64,000 nucleotides of DNA from the NCBI RefSeq assembly GCF_007846085.1, contig NZ_VOEJ01000001.1, positions 310,001-374,000 on the forward strand. The letters are read 5' to 3'. A model generated the notes under the pieces. That model worked only from the letters and a program-made list of their open reading frames with translations, made no database searches and was not told the DNA's origin. Below are positions 25,835 through 35,267 of the stretch, in pieces (the first letter of the stretch is position 1; each line of letters begins with the position of its first letter). This DNA comes from Mucilaginibacter pallidiroseus. GTDB taxonomy: Bacteria > Bacteroidota > Bacteroidia > Sphingobacteriales > Sphingobacteriaceae. Made by a program: the position numbers and the translations under genes.

Positions 25835-26762
25835 GATTTTCATTACGGGTATAACCGGTTTTCTTGGATCAAACATTGCCGAATATCTGATTAATGAGGA
25901 GCACGATGTTACAGCAATTTATCGGCCATCGTCGTCCAGAGAACGTTGTAACCAATACTACAGCAGTGTAAACTGGATTTTGCAGGATGATCTTGGCGAT
26001 TGGCAGGATGCCGTAATTAAATCTTCTCCCGATGTTATAGTTCATAGCGCTTGGTTAGGGGTAGGCCATCTTGAGCGGGATGATTGGAATATACAGGTAG
26101 CTAATATTGATTTCTTAAAATCGTTGCTTTTTATAGCATCAAAATCAGAAGCATCCAAATTTATAAGCTTGGGTTCGCAGGCAGAATACGGTATTTTTGA
26201 GGGTACTATAGACGAAGAGTATCCTACTAGTCCTACTGAAGCTTACGGCTGTGTAAAGGTTGTATGCAGTGAGTTGGTTAAGCAGTTTTGCAATTACCAC
26301 AAAATTGACTGGTTTTGGTTAAGGCTATTTTCCTTTTTTGGTAAGGGCGAAGCAGATAACTGGTTAATCCCGTCAATGGTAAAACGCATGTTTACGGGTA
26401 CCGAAATGGATTTTACAGCAGGAGAACAAAAATATTCTTACCTGTATGTGAGCGACTTAGCACTTGCTGTAAATAATATTACAACAAAAAACGGAGTTTC
26501 GGGTATATACAACATATCAGGTAAAAATGTATTAAAATTAAAGACGCTGATAACAGATATCCGCGATCATATAAATCCAAGTTTTCAGCTCAATTTTGGT
26601 AACTTACCTTACCGTAAAAATCAACCCATGCACATGCAGGGTAATTCCAGTAAGTTTGTTAAAGAATTTGGTGAATTTGACGTTACTGATTTTAAAAGCG
26701 CGATGCTAAACGTATTGGATGATCTGAAACAAAAAATAACGCATAACAATGAAGGCATCTGA
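25827..26762 (+). CDS. SDR reductase/epimerase, candidate YerF-type 4-acyl-ketone reductase
   Basis: The 311-residue extended SDR has the N-terminal GITGFLGSNIA nucleotide motif, a serine in SLGSQAEYG, and the catalytic pair Tyr140 and Lys144 (YGCVK). It lies between rfbG and a ThDP enzyme gene and overlaps both (8 and 14 bases). In Yersinia, CDP-abequose, paratose and tyvelose loci carry SDRs that reduce C-4. In the yersiniose locus YerF reduces the side-chain ketone made by YerE. The YerE-like neighbour favours the second role. Which ketone it reduces cannot be read from sequence. Confidence 0.75.
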   Translation: MAKIFITGITGFLGSNIAEYLINEEHDVTAIYRPSSSRERCNQYYSSVNWILQDDLGDWQDAVIKSSPDVIVHSAWLGVGHLERDDWNIQVANIDFLKSLLFIASKSEASKFISLGSQAEYGIFEGTIDEEYPTSPTEAYGCVKVVCSELVKQFCNYHKIDWFWLRLFSFFGKGEADNWLIPSMVKRMFTGTEMDFTAGEQKYSYLYVSDLALAVNNITTKNGVSGIYNISGKNVLKLKTLITDIRDHINPSFQLNFGNLPYRKNQPMHMQGNSSKFVKEFGEFDVTDFKSAMLNVLDDLKQKITHNNEGI

Positions 26763-28467
26763 TTTTATAGCACTTTTCTTAGAAAAAAAGGGCATCAAGC
26801 ATGTATTTGAATTATCAGGTGGCATGATCACACATCTACTTGATTCACTCAATCAAAAAACACAAATAAATATCATAACAATGCACCACGAGCAATCGGC
26901 CGCTTTTGCAGCTGATGCTTACGGTAGAGTTACTGGTTTGCCAGGTGTAGCCCTAGCTACAAGTGGTCCTGGCGCAACTAATTTACTTACCGGTATAGGT
27001 AGTTGTTATTTTGACTCGACGCCTGCAATTTTTATAACGGGACAGGTTAACCGACATGAACAAAAAGGCGACAGAAACATTCGTCAGCTTGGTTTTCAGG
27101 AAACGGACATAATTGCAATGGCTAAGCCAATTACCAAAGCGTGTTTCAAGGTAGATAATGAAAACGATTTACCTCAAATATTTGAGCAAGCCTTTTCTAT
27201 AGCTTGCGACGGGCGCCCTGGGCCTGTGCTTATAGACATACCCATGGACGTTCAGCGGGCAAATATTGCAGTACCTGCTGACGATACTATGGTACCCGCA
27301 CCTGCGCCTTTAGATAAAGCGGTTTTACTCGATATCGCCGGTGCTATAAAGGATGCTAAACGTCCATTACTTTTAGTTGGACGCGGCGTAAGGGCTGCAT
27401 TTGCCACACAAGCGATGATGGAATTTGTGGACAAAACTCATTTGCCGGTTATAACAACGTTATTAGCTGTAGATGCAATACCATTTGATAATCCATACAG
27501 AGTAGGTTTTATTGGCAGCTATGGTAATCGCTGGGCAAATATTGCGTTTGGCGAGTGCGACTTATTGATTGTTGTAGGAAGCAGGTTAGACATCAGGCAA
27601 ACAGGAGCAGATACCAAATTCTTTGAAGATCGCACAATTTACCATGTTGATTGCGAGGCGGAAGAGATAAACAATAGAATAAGGGGCTGCATACCTGTTA
27701 TTGCGGATGCCAAATTGTTTTTTGAAGACTTTACAAATGCTCTTTCTGATGTAGAGTTTGTGCAGCCCAAAGCTTGGGTTGATTACATACAGGACTTAAA
27801 GGAGCAATGGCCCGACGTGAAAGAATTAACGCCGAATGGTATAAATCCCAATGTATTTATTCATAAGCTTTCGCAACATTCACAAGCAGCCAAGTGCTAT
27901 CTCGCAGACGTTGGGAGCCATCAAATGTGGGCAGCTCAGTCTGTAGAAGTTGGAGATGATCAGTTGTTTTTAACATCCGGAGGGATGGGAGCAATGGGAT
28001 ATGCATTACCGGCAGGCATTGGTGCTTGTTTTGGTTTAGGCGTAAAGCCGGTTATTGTTATCGTTGGCGATGGTTGTATGCAAATCAATATTCAGGAACT
28101 GCAAACTATAGTTCGCAATAAGTTGCCTGTTAAGGTTATTGTTATGAACAACCGTAATCTTGGAATGATCAGGCAATTTCAAGATAGTTACTTCGAGTCT
28201 CGCTATCAATCTACGTATTGGGGATATACCGCGCCGGACTTTGAGAAAGTAGCTGAGGCATATGGTATAAACGCTGCGACGATAAATACAGAAGACGAAA
28301 TAGATAGTGCTGTTGAATGGATGTGGAATAGTGAGAACGCTGATAGCCCAGTTCTGTTACAAATAATGATAGATCCTCATACTAATACTTATCCGAAAAT
28401 TGCGTTTGGCAAACCCATTACAGAAATGGAACCTTTTGCTACTCCAATTGAAATGGAAGGTACCTAA
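26749..28467 (+). CDS. ThDP-dependent enzyme, YerE-like candidate (acetolactate synthase superfamily)
   Basis: The 572-residue protein has the three domains of acetolactate synthase-like enzymes. The catalytic Glu48 is in MHHEQSAAF, the FAD-type middle domain contains GRGVRAAFATQAM, and the ThDP/Mg motif runs from GDGCMQIN to MNNRNLGM (about residues 440-475). No IlvN subunit or other branched amino-acid gene is near. It lies inside the CDP-dideoxyhexose operon between an SDR and rfbH. YerE of Yersinia pseudotuberculosis O:VI is a ThDP flavoenzyme that adds a two-carbon unit from pyruvate to a CDP-4-keto-3,6-dideoxy sugar, and context makes this the best assignment. A plain acetolactate synthase is the alternative. 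Confidence 0.8.
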   Translation: MKASDFIALFLEKKGIKHVFELSGGMITHLLDSLNQKTQINIITMHHEQSAAFAADAYGRVTGLPGVALATSGPGATNLLTGIGSCYFDSTPAIFITGQVNRHEQKGDRNIRQLGFQETDIIAMAKPITKACFKVDNENDLPQIFEQAFSIACDGRPGPVLIDIPMDVQRANIAVPADDTMVPAPAPLDKAVLLDIAGAIKDAKRPLLLVGRGVRAAFATQAMMEFVDKTHLPVITTLLAVDAIPFDNPYRVGFIGSYGNRWANIAFGECDLLIVVGSRLDIRQTGADTKFFEDRTIYHVDCEAEEINNRIRGCIPVIADAKLFFEDFTNALSDVEFVQPKAWVDYIQDLKEQWPDVKELTPNGINPNVFIHKLSQHSQAAKCYLADVGSHQMWAAQSVEVGDDQLFLTSGGMGAMGYALPAGIGACFGLGVKPVIVIVGDGCMQINIQELQTIVRNKLPVKVIVMNNRNLGMIRQFQDSYFESRYQSTYWGYTAPDFEKVAEAYGINAATINTEDEIDSAVEWMWNSENADSPVLLQIMIDPHTNTYPKIAFGKPITEMEPFATPIEMEGT

Positions 28468-28493
28468 TAATCAGTTAATACGTAAAAAATAAT

Positions 28494-29795
28494 ATGTTAC
28501 AGAACATTACAAATCCAGACCTTGAAAAAAGTTTAAGAGAAATTGCTAAAGCAAAAACAACCCAAAACATTATAGCGGGGCAAAATTATATTCCTGTTAC
28601 AGGTAAGGTTTTAGATGAAGAAGATATATTGCTGGGTGTTGATGCCGCTTTAGACGGCTGGCTTACCGCAGGTAGGTTTGCAAACAAATTTGAATATGAT
28701 TTTGCGAACTACTTTGGAGCTAACAAGGCGCTACTTGTTAATTCGGGATCATCAGCAAATTTGGTTGCATTTTATGCTTTAACTTCGCCAAAGTTAGGCG
28801 ACCGGGCTGTTAAACCGGGCGACGAAGTGATAACCGTAGCAGCAGGCTTTCCAACTACGGTTAACCCAATGATACAATTCGGCGCGGTACCGGTGTTTGT
28901 TGATATCGATGTAGCCACGCATAACGTTAAATCTGAGGATATAGAAGCTGCTGTTTCTCCAAAAACAAAAGCGATTATGATTGCTCACTCTTTGGGCAAT
29001 CCATTTGACCTGGATGAAGTGATGCGTGTGGCAAAAAAGTATAACCTTTGGGTTGTTGAAGACGATTGCGACTCTTTTGGCGCTACTTATCGCGGTAAAA
29101 AAACGGGTACATATGGCGACATATCAACGTTTTCATTTTACCCTGCGCACCACATCACAATGGGCGAGGGCGGTGCTGTAGTAATTAACAACCCGGAATT
29201 GGCTAAAGTTGCCGAAAGTTTTAGAGACTGGGGTAGAGACTGCTATTGTGAGCCTGGTAAAGATAATACTTGCGGATGCCGGTTTTCACAGCAGCTTGGA
29301 TCACTACCATTTGGTTACGATCATAAATATACATACTCACATATCGGGTTTAACCTTAAAGTAACTGATATGCAAGCAGCTTTTGGTGTATCACAACTTA
29401 AAAAGGTTGATGGTTTTGTGAAACGCAGACAGGAAAACTATAAGGCGCTTTACGAAAGGATGAAGAGTTTGGAAGAGGTGTTTATTCTTCCCGAGCCAAC
29501 GCCTAACAGCGATCCATCATGGTTTGGTTTTCTATTGACATTGCGTGAAGGTGATGCAGCGGATAGACATATGCTTGTTCAACATCTTGAAGAGAAAAAA
29601 ATTGGTACAAGGTTATTGTTCGGTGGCAATTTATTGCGTCAGCCGGCGTATGCAGGTATCAACCACAGGGTAGTTGGCGACCTTGCAAATACAGATATAA
29701 TAATGAATCAATCATTTTGGCTGGGTGTTTGGCCGGGACTAAACGAAAGCCACTACGACTACATGTTAGATGTGATCAAAGACTACATTGGGTAA
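28494..29795 (+). CDS. rfbH: CDP-4-keto-6-deoxyglucose 3-dehydrase (E1, RfbH/DdhC)
   Basis: The 433-residue enzyme belongs to the DegT/AspC fold but has the E1 hallmark: the lysine that normally holds the cofactor is replaced by histidine (HHITMGEGG, residues 219-220; His220 in Yersinia E1). The cofactor is therefore PMP and the reaction is C-3 deoxygenation. Cysteines for the [2Fe-2S] cluster are visible ([13 protein letters not shown] and the DDCDSF cysteine). It needs an E3 reductase, which the gene at 22930 could supply. The length is normal. It abuts the following flippase gene without any gap. Confidence 0.94.
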   Translation: MLQNITNPDLEKSLREIAKAKTTQNIIAGQNYIPVTGKVLDEEDILLGVDAALDGWLTAGRFANKFEYDFANYFGANKALLVNSGSSANLVAFYALTSPKLGDRAVKPGDEVITVAAGFPTTVNPMIQFGAVPVFVDIDVATHNVKSEDIEAAVSPKTKAIMIAHSLGNPFDLDEVMRVAKKYNLWVVEDDCDSFGATYRGKKTGTYGDISTFSFYPAHHITMGEGGAVVINNPELAKVAESFRDWGRDCYCEPGKDNTCGCRFSQQLGSLPFGYDHKYTYSHIGFNLKVTDMQAAFGVSQLKKVDGFVKRRQENYKALYERMKSLEEVFILPEPTPNSDPSWFGFLLTLREGDAADRHMLVQHLEEKKIGTRLLFGGNLLRQPAYAGINHRVVGDLANTDIIMNQSFWLGVWPGLNESHYDYMLDVIKDYIG

Positions 29796-31178
29796 ATGAT
29801 ATCATTCATTAGAAAAGCATCAAGCAAAATCGGCATTGATGGAGCTATTGCTTTTACATTACTGTCCAGAGCTGTCCAGGGCTTCGGCAGTATTGGTTCT
29901 GTAATATTCATCGGAACTTTTTTGTCGCCCGAGGAAAGGGGATACTTTTATACGTTTGCAAGTATACTCGCTATTCAGGTTTTTTTTGAGTTAGGTTTAA
30001 GTGGAATCATTACCCAATACACCGCTCATGAATTTGCACATTTAACATGGGCAGGTAACGACCTCGAAGGGGATGATTATTACAGATCAAGGCTGTCGTC
30101 TTTGATGCATTTCTTTGTAAAGTGGTTCGGAATTATCAGTATATTCCTGTTCTTTGTTTTGATTGCTTCAGGATTTTATTTCTTCTCTAAGTTTGGGAAT
30201 AACGATAACGTGAGCTGGAAAAACCCGTGGATAATTTTGTGCGTTGCAACATCTTTAAATCTCTTTATAGATCCAATGCTCGCTTACATGGATGGCTTGG
30301 GAGAGGTAAAGGATATGGCTAAACTCCGTATGGTGCAAAAAACAGCGTATGTTTTTTTACAGTTTTTGTTTTTTGCCTTGGGGTTTAAGCTTTATTCGGC
30401 CGCACTGGCCTCTTTAATTTCGATACTAATAAACTTTATTCAGCTTGCTTCAAGAGAACGCAGATTGAAAATTATCGGTATCTGGAAAATTAGGGGCGAT
30501 TCGGTAATAAATTACATGGCAGAAATTTTTCCTTATCAGTGGCGCATTGCATTGAGTTGGATTAGCGGATATTTTATCTTTCAATTATTTAATCCAGTCT
30601 TATTTGCCTACGCAGGCAAAGTTGTTGCAGGGCAAATGGGGATGTCTCTGCAAGTTCTTAATGGTATTTCAAACTTGTCAATGAGCTGGATTACGACAAA
30701 AATACCATTACTGGCCTCACTTATAGTTCATAAGAAATTTGCAGAAAGCAATTCAGTTTTTAATAATACAGTTAAAAATTTACTGATCGTAAATATTGCT
30801 GGTGTAATGGTTTTTTATGGCGGTGTTGTTTTTCTAAACTACACATCTAATCATTTTAGCAATAAGTTTTTGCCGCCTGTAGCTACATTGATGCTTTGCG
30901 CTGTTACCATAATTAATCAATTGATTTTTTCCTGGGCGACGTATTTAAGATGCCATAAGCAGGAGCCATTTTTAGTAAATTCAATAGTCATTGGATTGCT
31001 TTGTGGTATTTCAACCATTACACTTGGAAAATATCTGGGCGTTATGGGAGTTGTAGGCGGTTACACACTTATTTCTATTGCGATAAGCTTGCCATGGGCT
31101 TATTATATTTTTAAATCAAAAATACGACTATGGCATCAATCGAAAATAATTTCGCTTACAGCTGCCGTTATTACATAG
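29796..31178 (+). CDS. Wzx-like polysaccharide flippase (first copy)
   Basis: The 460-residue integral membrane protein has about twelve hydrophobic segments, the first at about 17-45 (AIAFTLLSRAVQGFGSIGSV). The polytopic pattern is that of the MATE/polysaccharide transporter superfamily, although sequence signatures are weak. It starts at the base after the rfbH stop, so it is part of the sugar operon. The likely role is flipping of a lipid-linked repeat unit across the inner membrane. A second flippase gene lies 140 bases downstream, so one of the two may serve another glycan. Confidence 0.72.
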   Translation: MISFIRKASSKIGIDGAIAFTLLSRAVQGFGSIGSVIFIGTFLSPEERGYFYTFASILAIQVFFELGLSGIITQYTAHEFAHLTWAGNDLEGDDYYRSRLSSLMHFFVKWFGIISIFLFFVLIASGFYFFSKFGNNDNVSWKNPWIILCVATSLNLFIDPMLAYMDGLGEVKDMAKLRMVQKTAYVFLQFLFFALGFKLYSAALASLISILINFIQLASRERRLKIIGIWKIRGDSVINYMAEIFPYQWRIALSWISGYFIFQLFNPVLFAYAGKVVAGQMGMSLQVLNGISNLSMSWITTKIPLLASLIVHKKFAESNSVFNNTVKNLLIVNIAGVMVFYGGVVFLNYTSNHFSNKFLPPVATLMLCAVTIINQLIFSWATYLRCHKQEPFLVNSIVIGLLCGISTITLGKYLGVMGVVGGYTLISIAISLPWAYYIFKSKIRLWHQSKIISLTAAVIT

Positions 31179-31318
31179 ATGATGCCTTATAATCCATCCA
31201 AGTAATCATATTGCAGATATATGCTATTCAGGCTGACATCAACACCGCTACATTTTTAACGTTTAAAATACATTATTTATGAGTATCGAAATAGCTCAAA
31301 TTATATTAAAAACGCGTA

Positions 31319-32548
31319 ATGACTGAGCCTCTTTTAAAAAAAAAGACAGTTGTTGAAACTGCTGTTGTAAGGGCTGTCGTTGTGATTTGTCAACTGGTTT
31401 TCCTGAAGTTATATACTCATTATATAAGCTTGTACGAGTTGGGTATCTATTACTTTCTATTTACAATTTCTACTTCAGTAAATGCATTTTTGTTGGTGCC
31501 GTTAGATTACTTTCAACAATCGAGGCTGTATAAATTAAAAGCCGACGGTTTTTCTATTACCTCACTGTTTTCGATAAATAGAGTAGTGCTGCAAGCCGCT
31601 TCTGTTATTTTAATGGCGTCATTAGGCATTAGCTATTTTTTTAAGCCTAGTTTTTGTTTGGCTTTAATAGTAATTATACCGCTGGCTGTAAGCACTTATC
31701 TTGTTAATCTATTACGCGGGATTGTCAATAATTTGGAAAACAGAAGGTTTTCGGTCTATTCGTTACTGTTCGAAACTGTACTTAAAATAAGCTTATTTTC
31801 AGTTTTAGTAAATTTCTTTCACGCATCTGCATTATTGCTATTAACATCTACATTATTAGCGTCGATATCTGTTTGTGTAGCAATTTTCCTTTATTTAAAA
31901 ACTCTTGCGGAATATAAAGTAACTCAGAAAACGATATTTCAGTTAAAGGAGATCGTATTGTTTACCTATCCCATTTCTATTGGTGCAATTATTAACTGGA
32001 TACAACTACAAAGCTATACTATAATATTGGTATCATTAGGTTTTGTAGAGATAGTGGGCATTTTCGGAACAATAACAAATATTGGGTCAAGCGGTATGAA
32101 TGCATGTTCTACTGTGTTTTCTCAACTGTTTGTACCTAATTTGTACAAAACACACGGCCGCTACATAAGCGTTTATTTGCGTAACGCTTTGTTGATAGTA
32201 TTGGGTGTTGCCATCTTTTCCATTTTAGCTTCAAAAATAATTATAGGTCTGCTAACCAAGCGTGAACTTCTGGAGTATTCAAGGATAATAATATACGGAA
32301 TATTAACCGAAGCCGGTAATTTTATAATTGGTGCATTAACCATTTACTTAACCATAAAAAATTTAACAAAAACTACAATTAAAATGTCATCATTAGGCTT
32401 AGTTGTATTTTTTGCATCATTTGGAGTTTTATATGTGTTTAAGCAAATAAACGTTTATACTCTAGGTATACCAATGGTGCTTACCCAATTAGTTATCAGT
32501 TTGGGTTTATATACTATTGTTCACAAACAAAAAAATATAAATGAATAA
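31319..32548 (+). CDS. Wzx-like polysaccharide flippase (second copy)
   Basis: The 409-residue membrane protein has about twelve predicted helices, beginning with a basic N terminus (MTEPLLKKKTVVETAVVRAV). It resembles O-antigen flippases of the Wzx group and is clearly different in sequence from the 29796 protein. It is preceded by 140 bases without a gene and overlaps the next GT2 gene by 8 bases. It heads the glycosyltransferase part of the locus. The substrate is presumably the undecaprenol-linked repeat unit assembled by the neighbouring transferases. Confidence 0.75.
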   Translation: MTEPLLKKKTVVETAVVRAVVVICQLVFLKLYTHYISLYELGIYYFLFTISTSVNAFLLVPLDYFQQSRLYKLKADGFSITSLFSINRVVLQAASVILMASLGISYFFKPSFCLALIVIIPLAVSTYLVNLLRGIVNNLENRRFSVYSLLFETVLKISLFSVLVNFFHASALLLLTSTLLASISVCVAIFLYLKTLAEYKVTQKTIFQLKEIVLFTYPISIGAIINWIQLQSYTIILVSLGFVEIVGIFGTITNIGSSGMNACSTVFSQLFVPNLYKTHGRYISVYLRNALLIVLGVAIFSILASKIIIGLLTKRELLEYSRIIIYGILTEAGNFIIGALTIYLTIKNLTKTTIKMSSLGLVVFFASFGVLYVFKQINVYTLGIPMVLTQLVISLGLYTIVHKQKNINE

Positions 32549-33365
32549 TATAACTTTTGTGATTTTTACCTTCAACGAGGGCAAGAGAATAGAAAGGGTA
32601 ATTAAAAATTTCATCAACTACGGGAAGATACTTATTGCTGATAATAAAAGCACCGACAATACCTGTGAAATAGCCTTATCATATGGTTGCGAAATATTTG
32701 TAAGAGAGAAGCATTATGATTATGTGGAAAATCAGGAACTTGTTGATCAATTGTACAATGCAATCACTACGGATTGGATATATTGGGGTTTTGCAGATGA
32801 GATGTTGGAAAACAGCACTTTAAATAAGTTAGTTGAGGCAACTAAATCGGGCGATTTTGATATAATTTCTATAGACCGTAAAAATTATTTTTATGGCGAG
32901 TTTTGTAATAACCTGTATCACGCACATAACTACAAGGCTTTTAAAAAGTACGCACTGGATTTTACAGATAACGCAATACATAGTACTGGCAAAGCCATGG
33001 TGCCAGAAAATCGTGTATATAAAATGCCGGATCAATATTTTATACATCACTTTATATCAAATACGGCATTTTCTTATTTAAATGTCATTAATCGATATAC
33101 CGAAAAGGAGGTTGAGTTTGGATATAAGCCCAAAGTATCTTTGTGGTATTTTACGCTATTAGTTTTAAAGCATCTAAGTATAGGGATTTTTACAAAAAGT
33201 ACAACAAAGATGGGTTTTAGCAGAGTGGCGTTAATAGAGCTGATGTTGTTTTATACTTTAGTAAAAAATATGAAAATATACGAGAATACAAATGGCTTGA
33301 CAACATTGTCTATCGAAGAAAAAAACGATATTTATCGCGATAAGATTTTGAATAATAAAGTATGA
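32541..33365 (+). CDS. GT2 family glycosyltransferase
   Basis: The 274-residue protein has a GT-A fold N terminus with FVIFTFNEGKRIERVI, then ILIADNKSTDNTCEIA, the motif of GT2 enzymes that act on cytoplasmic nucleotide sugars. The usual DxD is not obvious; FADEMLEN occupies its place. A C-terminal hydrophobic segment (about 210-240) may attach it to the membrane. It overlaps both neighbours by 8 and 4 bases. Donor and acceptor cannot be predicted. Confidence 0.83.
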   Translation: MNNITFVIFTFNEGKRIERVIKNFINYGKILIADNKSTDNTCEIALSYGCEIFVREKHYDYVENQELVDQLYNAITTDWIYWGFADEMLENSTLNKLVEATKSGDFDIISIDRKNYFYGEFCNNLYHAHNYKAFKKYALDFTDNAIHSTGKAMVPENRVYKMPDQYFIHHFISNTAFSYLNVINRYTEKEVEFGYKPKVSLWYFTLLVLKHLSIGIFTKSTTKMGFSRVALIELMLFYTLVKNMKIYENTNGLTTLSIEEKNDIYRDKILNNKV

Positions 33366-33943
33366 GGCTAGTTAAAAGTTTAATTTATTATCTTATTACT
33401 TACCAATATTATAAATTAATTTTTGGAAAGATTGGTCGTAGGTCACGTATTTTTAAAACCTTACGTATTGAAAGTGCTCATAATATATATATTGGCAGCA
33501 AAGTCACTATTTACGGTTTTAGTTGGATTGCGGCAACACCGTTAACTAATGCTAAAGAGTGTAAATTGATCATTAATGATGGTGTTAGTATAGGTCACTT
33601 CAGTCATATCTACGCCACCTCTAAAATCGAAATTGGTCCTAATGTTTTAATAGCTGACAAGGTTTACATAAGTGATAATTTGCATGCATACCAGGATATA
33701 AGTTTGCCTGTCATGAACCAGCCTATCAAACAAATCAATACGGTTGCTATTGGTGACGGTGCTTGGCTCGGCGAAAATGTATGCGTTATAGGTGCCAGCA
33801 TTGGTAAGGGTGCAGTTATAGGTGCCAATAGTGTTGTTACGAAAGATATTCCAGACTATTGCGTAGCGGTGGGCAGTCCCGCAAAAGTGATTAAGCGTTA
33901 TAACTTTCAATTGAGTAAGTGGGAGAAAGTTAACGATGATTAA
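33362..33943 (+). CDS. Hexapeptide-repeat acyltransferase
   Basis: The 193-residue protein consists largely of left-handed beta-helix hexapeptide repeats (about 35-180; for example IGHFSHIYATSKIEIGPN, VAIGDGAWLGENVCVIGASI and GKGAVIGANSVVTKDIPDYC). It ends like many sugar O-acetyltransferases (VAVGSPAKVIKRYN). It probably acetylates a sugar of the repeat unit in the cytoplasm using acetyl-CoA. The ATG overlaps the GT2 stop by 4 bases. A short remnant frame begins inside its last codons. Confidence 0.88.
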   Translation: MRLVKSLIYYLITYQYYKLIFGKIGRRSRIFKTLRIESAHNIYIGSKVTIYGFSWIAATPLTNAKECKLIINDGVSIGHFSHIYATSKIEIGPNVLIADKVYISDNLHAYQDISLPVMNQPIKQINTVAIGDGAWLGENVCVIGASIGKGAVIGANSVVTKDIPDYCVAVGSPAKVIKRYNFQLSKWEKVNDD

Positions 33944-34016
33944 CAGATTTCGCCGGCTGCTAGACAATAAACGCTATAATAAAATAAAATTGGTGCGGTT
34001 GTTAGGGAAATTCTGA
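33936..34016 (+). pseudogene. 26-codon frame, possible remnant of a lost gene
   Basis: ATG 33936 overlaps the acyltransferase stop by 8 bases, exactly like the other coupled genes of this operon. It encodes MINRFRRLLDNKRYNKIKLV followed by RLLGKF before TGA. The basic, N-terminus-like composition resembles the beginning of a membrane-associated transferase. The 105 bases behind it contain no continuation in any frame. It may be the stump of a deleted gene or just chance. Confidence 0.25.
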
Positions 34017-34121
34017 AGTTCAATACAGCTCATTAAGCTGAGCCCTCAACGTTACCAAAGCACTAAAATGGGGTAAAGAGCGCCCTGATTGAAAATTTTA
34101 TACTAGAAAAATAAACGATTT

Positions 34122-35264
34122 ATGAAAAAGGTATTGATAACCGGTGGTGCCGGCTTTATTGGGAGCAATTTGGCACTCAAATTAATCGAAAAGGGGTATT
34201 CGATAACTATTCTTGATAATCTATCTAAACAGATACATGGAGATGAGCCAGAGCAAACTTCGCCACTTTATATCAGCGTAAAAGATAAAGTTACGTTTAT
34301 TAGAGGTTCAATCACAGATAGAGAACTTTTACAAAACGCCTTAATAGGGCAAGATGTAGTAGTGCATTTCGCAGCGGAAACAGGCACTGGCCAGTCGATG
34401 TATGATATAGAAAATTATACTGCTATCAACATTGGTGGTACGGCCCTTTTACTCGATATATTAGCGAATAACCGCCAATCTTACCATGTAAAGAAAATTG
34501 TGATAGCTTCGTCAAGATCAATTTACGGCGAAGGAAAATACCTCTCAGATGAGTTGGGATTTGTGTATCCCCAGGCTCGTATTTCTTCTAAAATGAATGA
34601 AGGCAATTTTGAGGTTACTTATTCAGGCGTAAATAAGCCTCTGCAGCTTGTTGCGACAGACGAAGAGTCTAAAATTCATCCATCGTCAGTATACGGAATT
34701 ACTAAGCAAAATCAGGAGCAGATGATAATGACGGTTTGTCCAACAATCGGTATAGCGCCTGTAGCACTTAGGTATCAAAATGTTTACGGCCCTGGGCAAT
34801 CTTTGTCTAACCCTTATACAGGTATCCTATCTATCTTTTCAACGTTAATAAAAAATGGTAAAGACATCAATGTATTTGAAGATGGCTTGGAGAGCCGCGA
34901 CTTCGTTTTCATAGACGATGTAGTGCAGGCAACTATTTTGGGTATAGAGAACGAAGAGGCAAATAACCAGATATTTAACGTAGGCTCGGGAGTGCCTACA
35001 AGTGTTATTACAGTTGCTGAAACGCTTATTAAATATTACCAATCGTCGAGCCAAATAAATATTTCCGGTAATTATAGATTAGGAGATATAAGGCACAACT
35101 TTGCTGACCTCACCAAAATTAAGCAAAAAATCGGTTTTAGTCCGGCAGTAAGTTTCGAAACAGGCATTAAATTTTTTGTAGATTGGGTTAACCAACAAGA
35201 AATTAAAGAAGATAAATACGAAGAATCCATTGTTGAAATGAAAGAAAGAGGGCTTTATAAATAG
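34122..35264 (+). CDS. NAD-dependent epimerase, dTDP-rhamnose 4-epimerase-like
   Basis: The 380-residue extended SDR has TGGAGFIGSNLA at the N terminus. A serine cluster ASSRSIYGEG follows, then the catalytic YxxxK (YGITKQN) after an insertion rich in proline and serine (about 150-190). It ends with the family's DIRHNFADLTKIKQKIGF. The insertion before the active site resembles that of WbiB-type dTDP-L-rhamnose 4-epimerases, which make 6-deoxy-L-talose. No rml genes are in the window, so precursor supply would come from elsewhere. A UDP-sugar epimerase is the alternative. Confidence 0.72.
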   Translation: MKKVLITGGAGFIGSNLALKLIEKGYSITILDNLSKQIHGDEPEQTSPLYISVKDKVTFIRGSITDRELLQNALIGQDVVVHFAAETGTGQSMYDIENYTAINIGGTALLLDILANNRQSYHVKKIVIASSRSIYGEGKYLSDELGFVYPQARISSKMNEGNFEVTYSGVNKPLQLVATDEESKIHPSSVYGITKQNQEQMIMTVCPTIGIAPVALRYQNVYGPGQSLSNPYTGILSIFSTLIKNGKDINVFEDGLESRDFVFIDDVVQATILGIENEEANNQIFNVGSGVPTSVITVAETLIKYYQSSSQINISGNYRLGDIRHNFADLTKIKQKIGFSPAVSFETGIKFFVDWVNQQEIKEDKYEESIVEMKERGLYK

Positions 35265-35267
35265 ATT

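Noticed and set aside
26749..28467. Plain acetolactate synthase for branched amino acids
   Set aside because: No ilvN, ilvC or ilvD gene nearby, and it is embedded in and overlapping with CDP-sugar genes; kept only as an alternative.
31279..31326. 15-codon frame ahead of the second flippase, overlapping its start
   Set aside because: Too short to support, and no leader-peptide pattern; it could be a translational coupler but nothing shows it.
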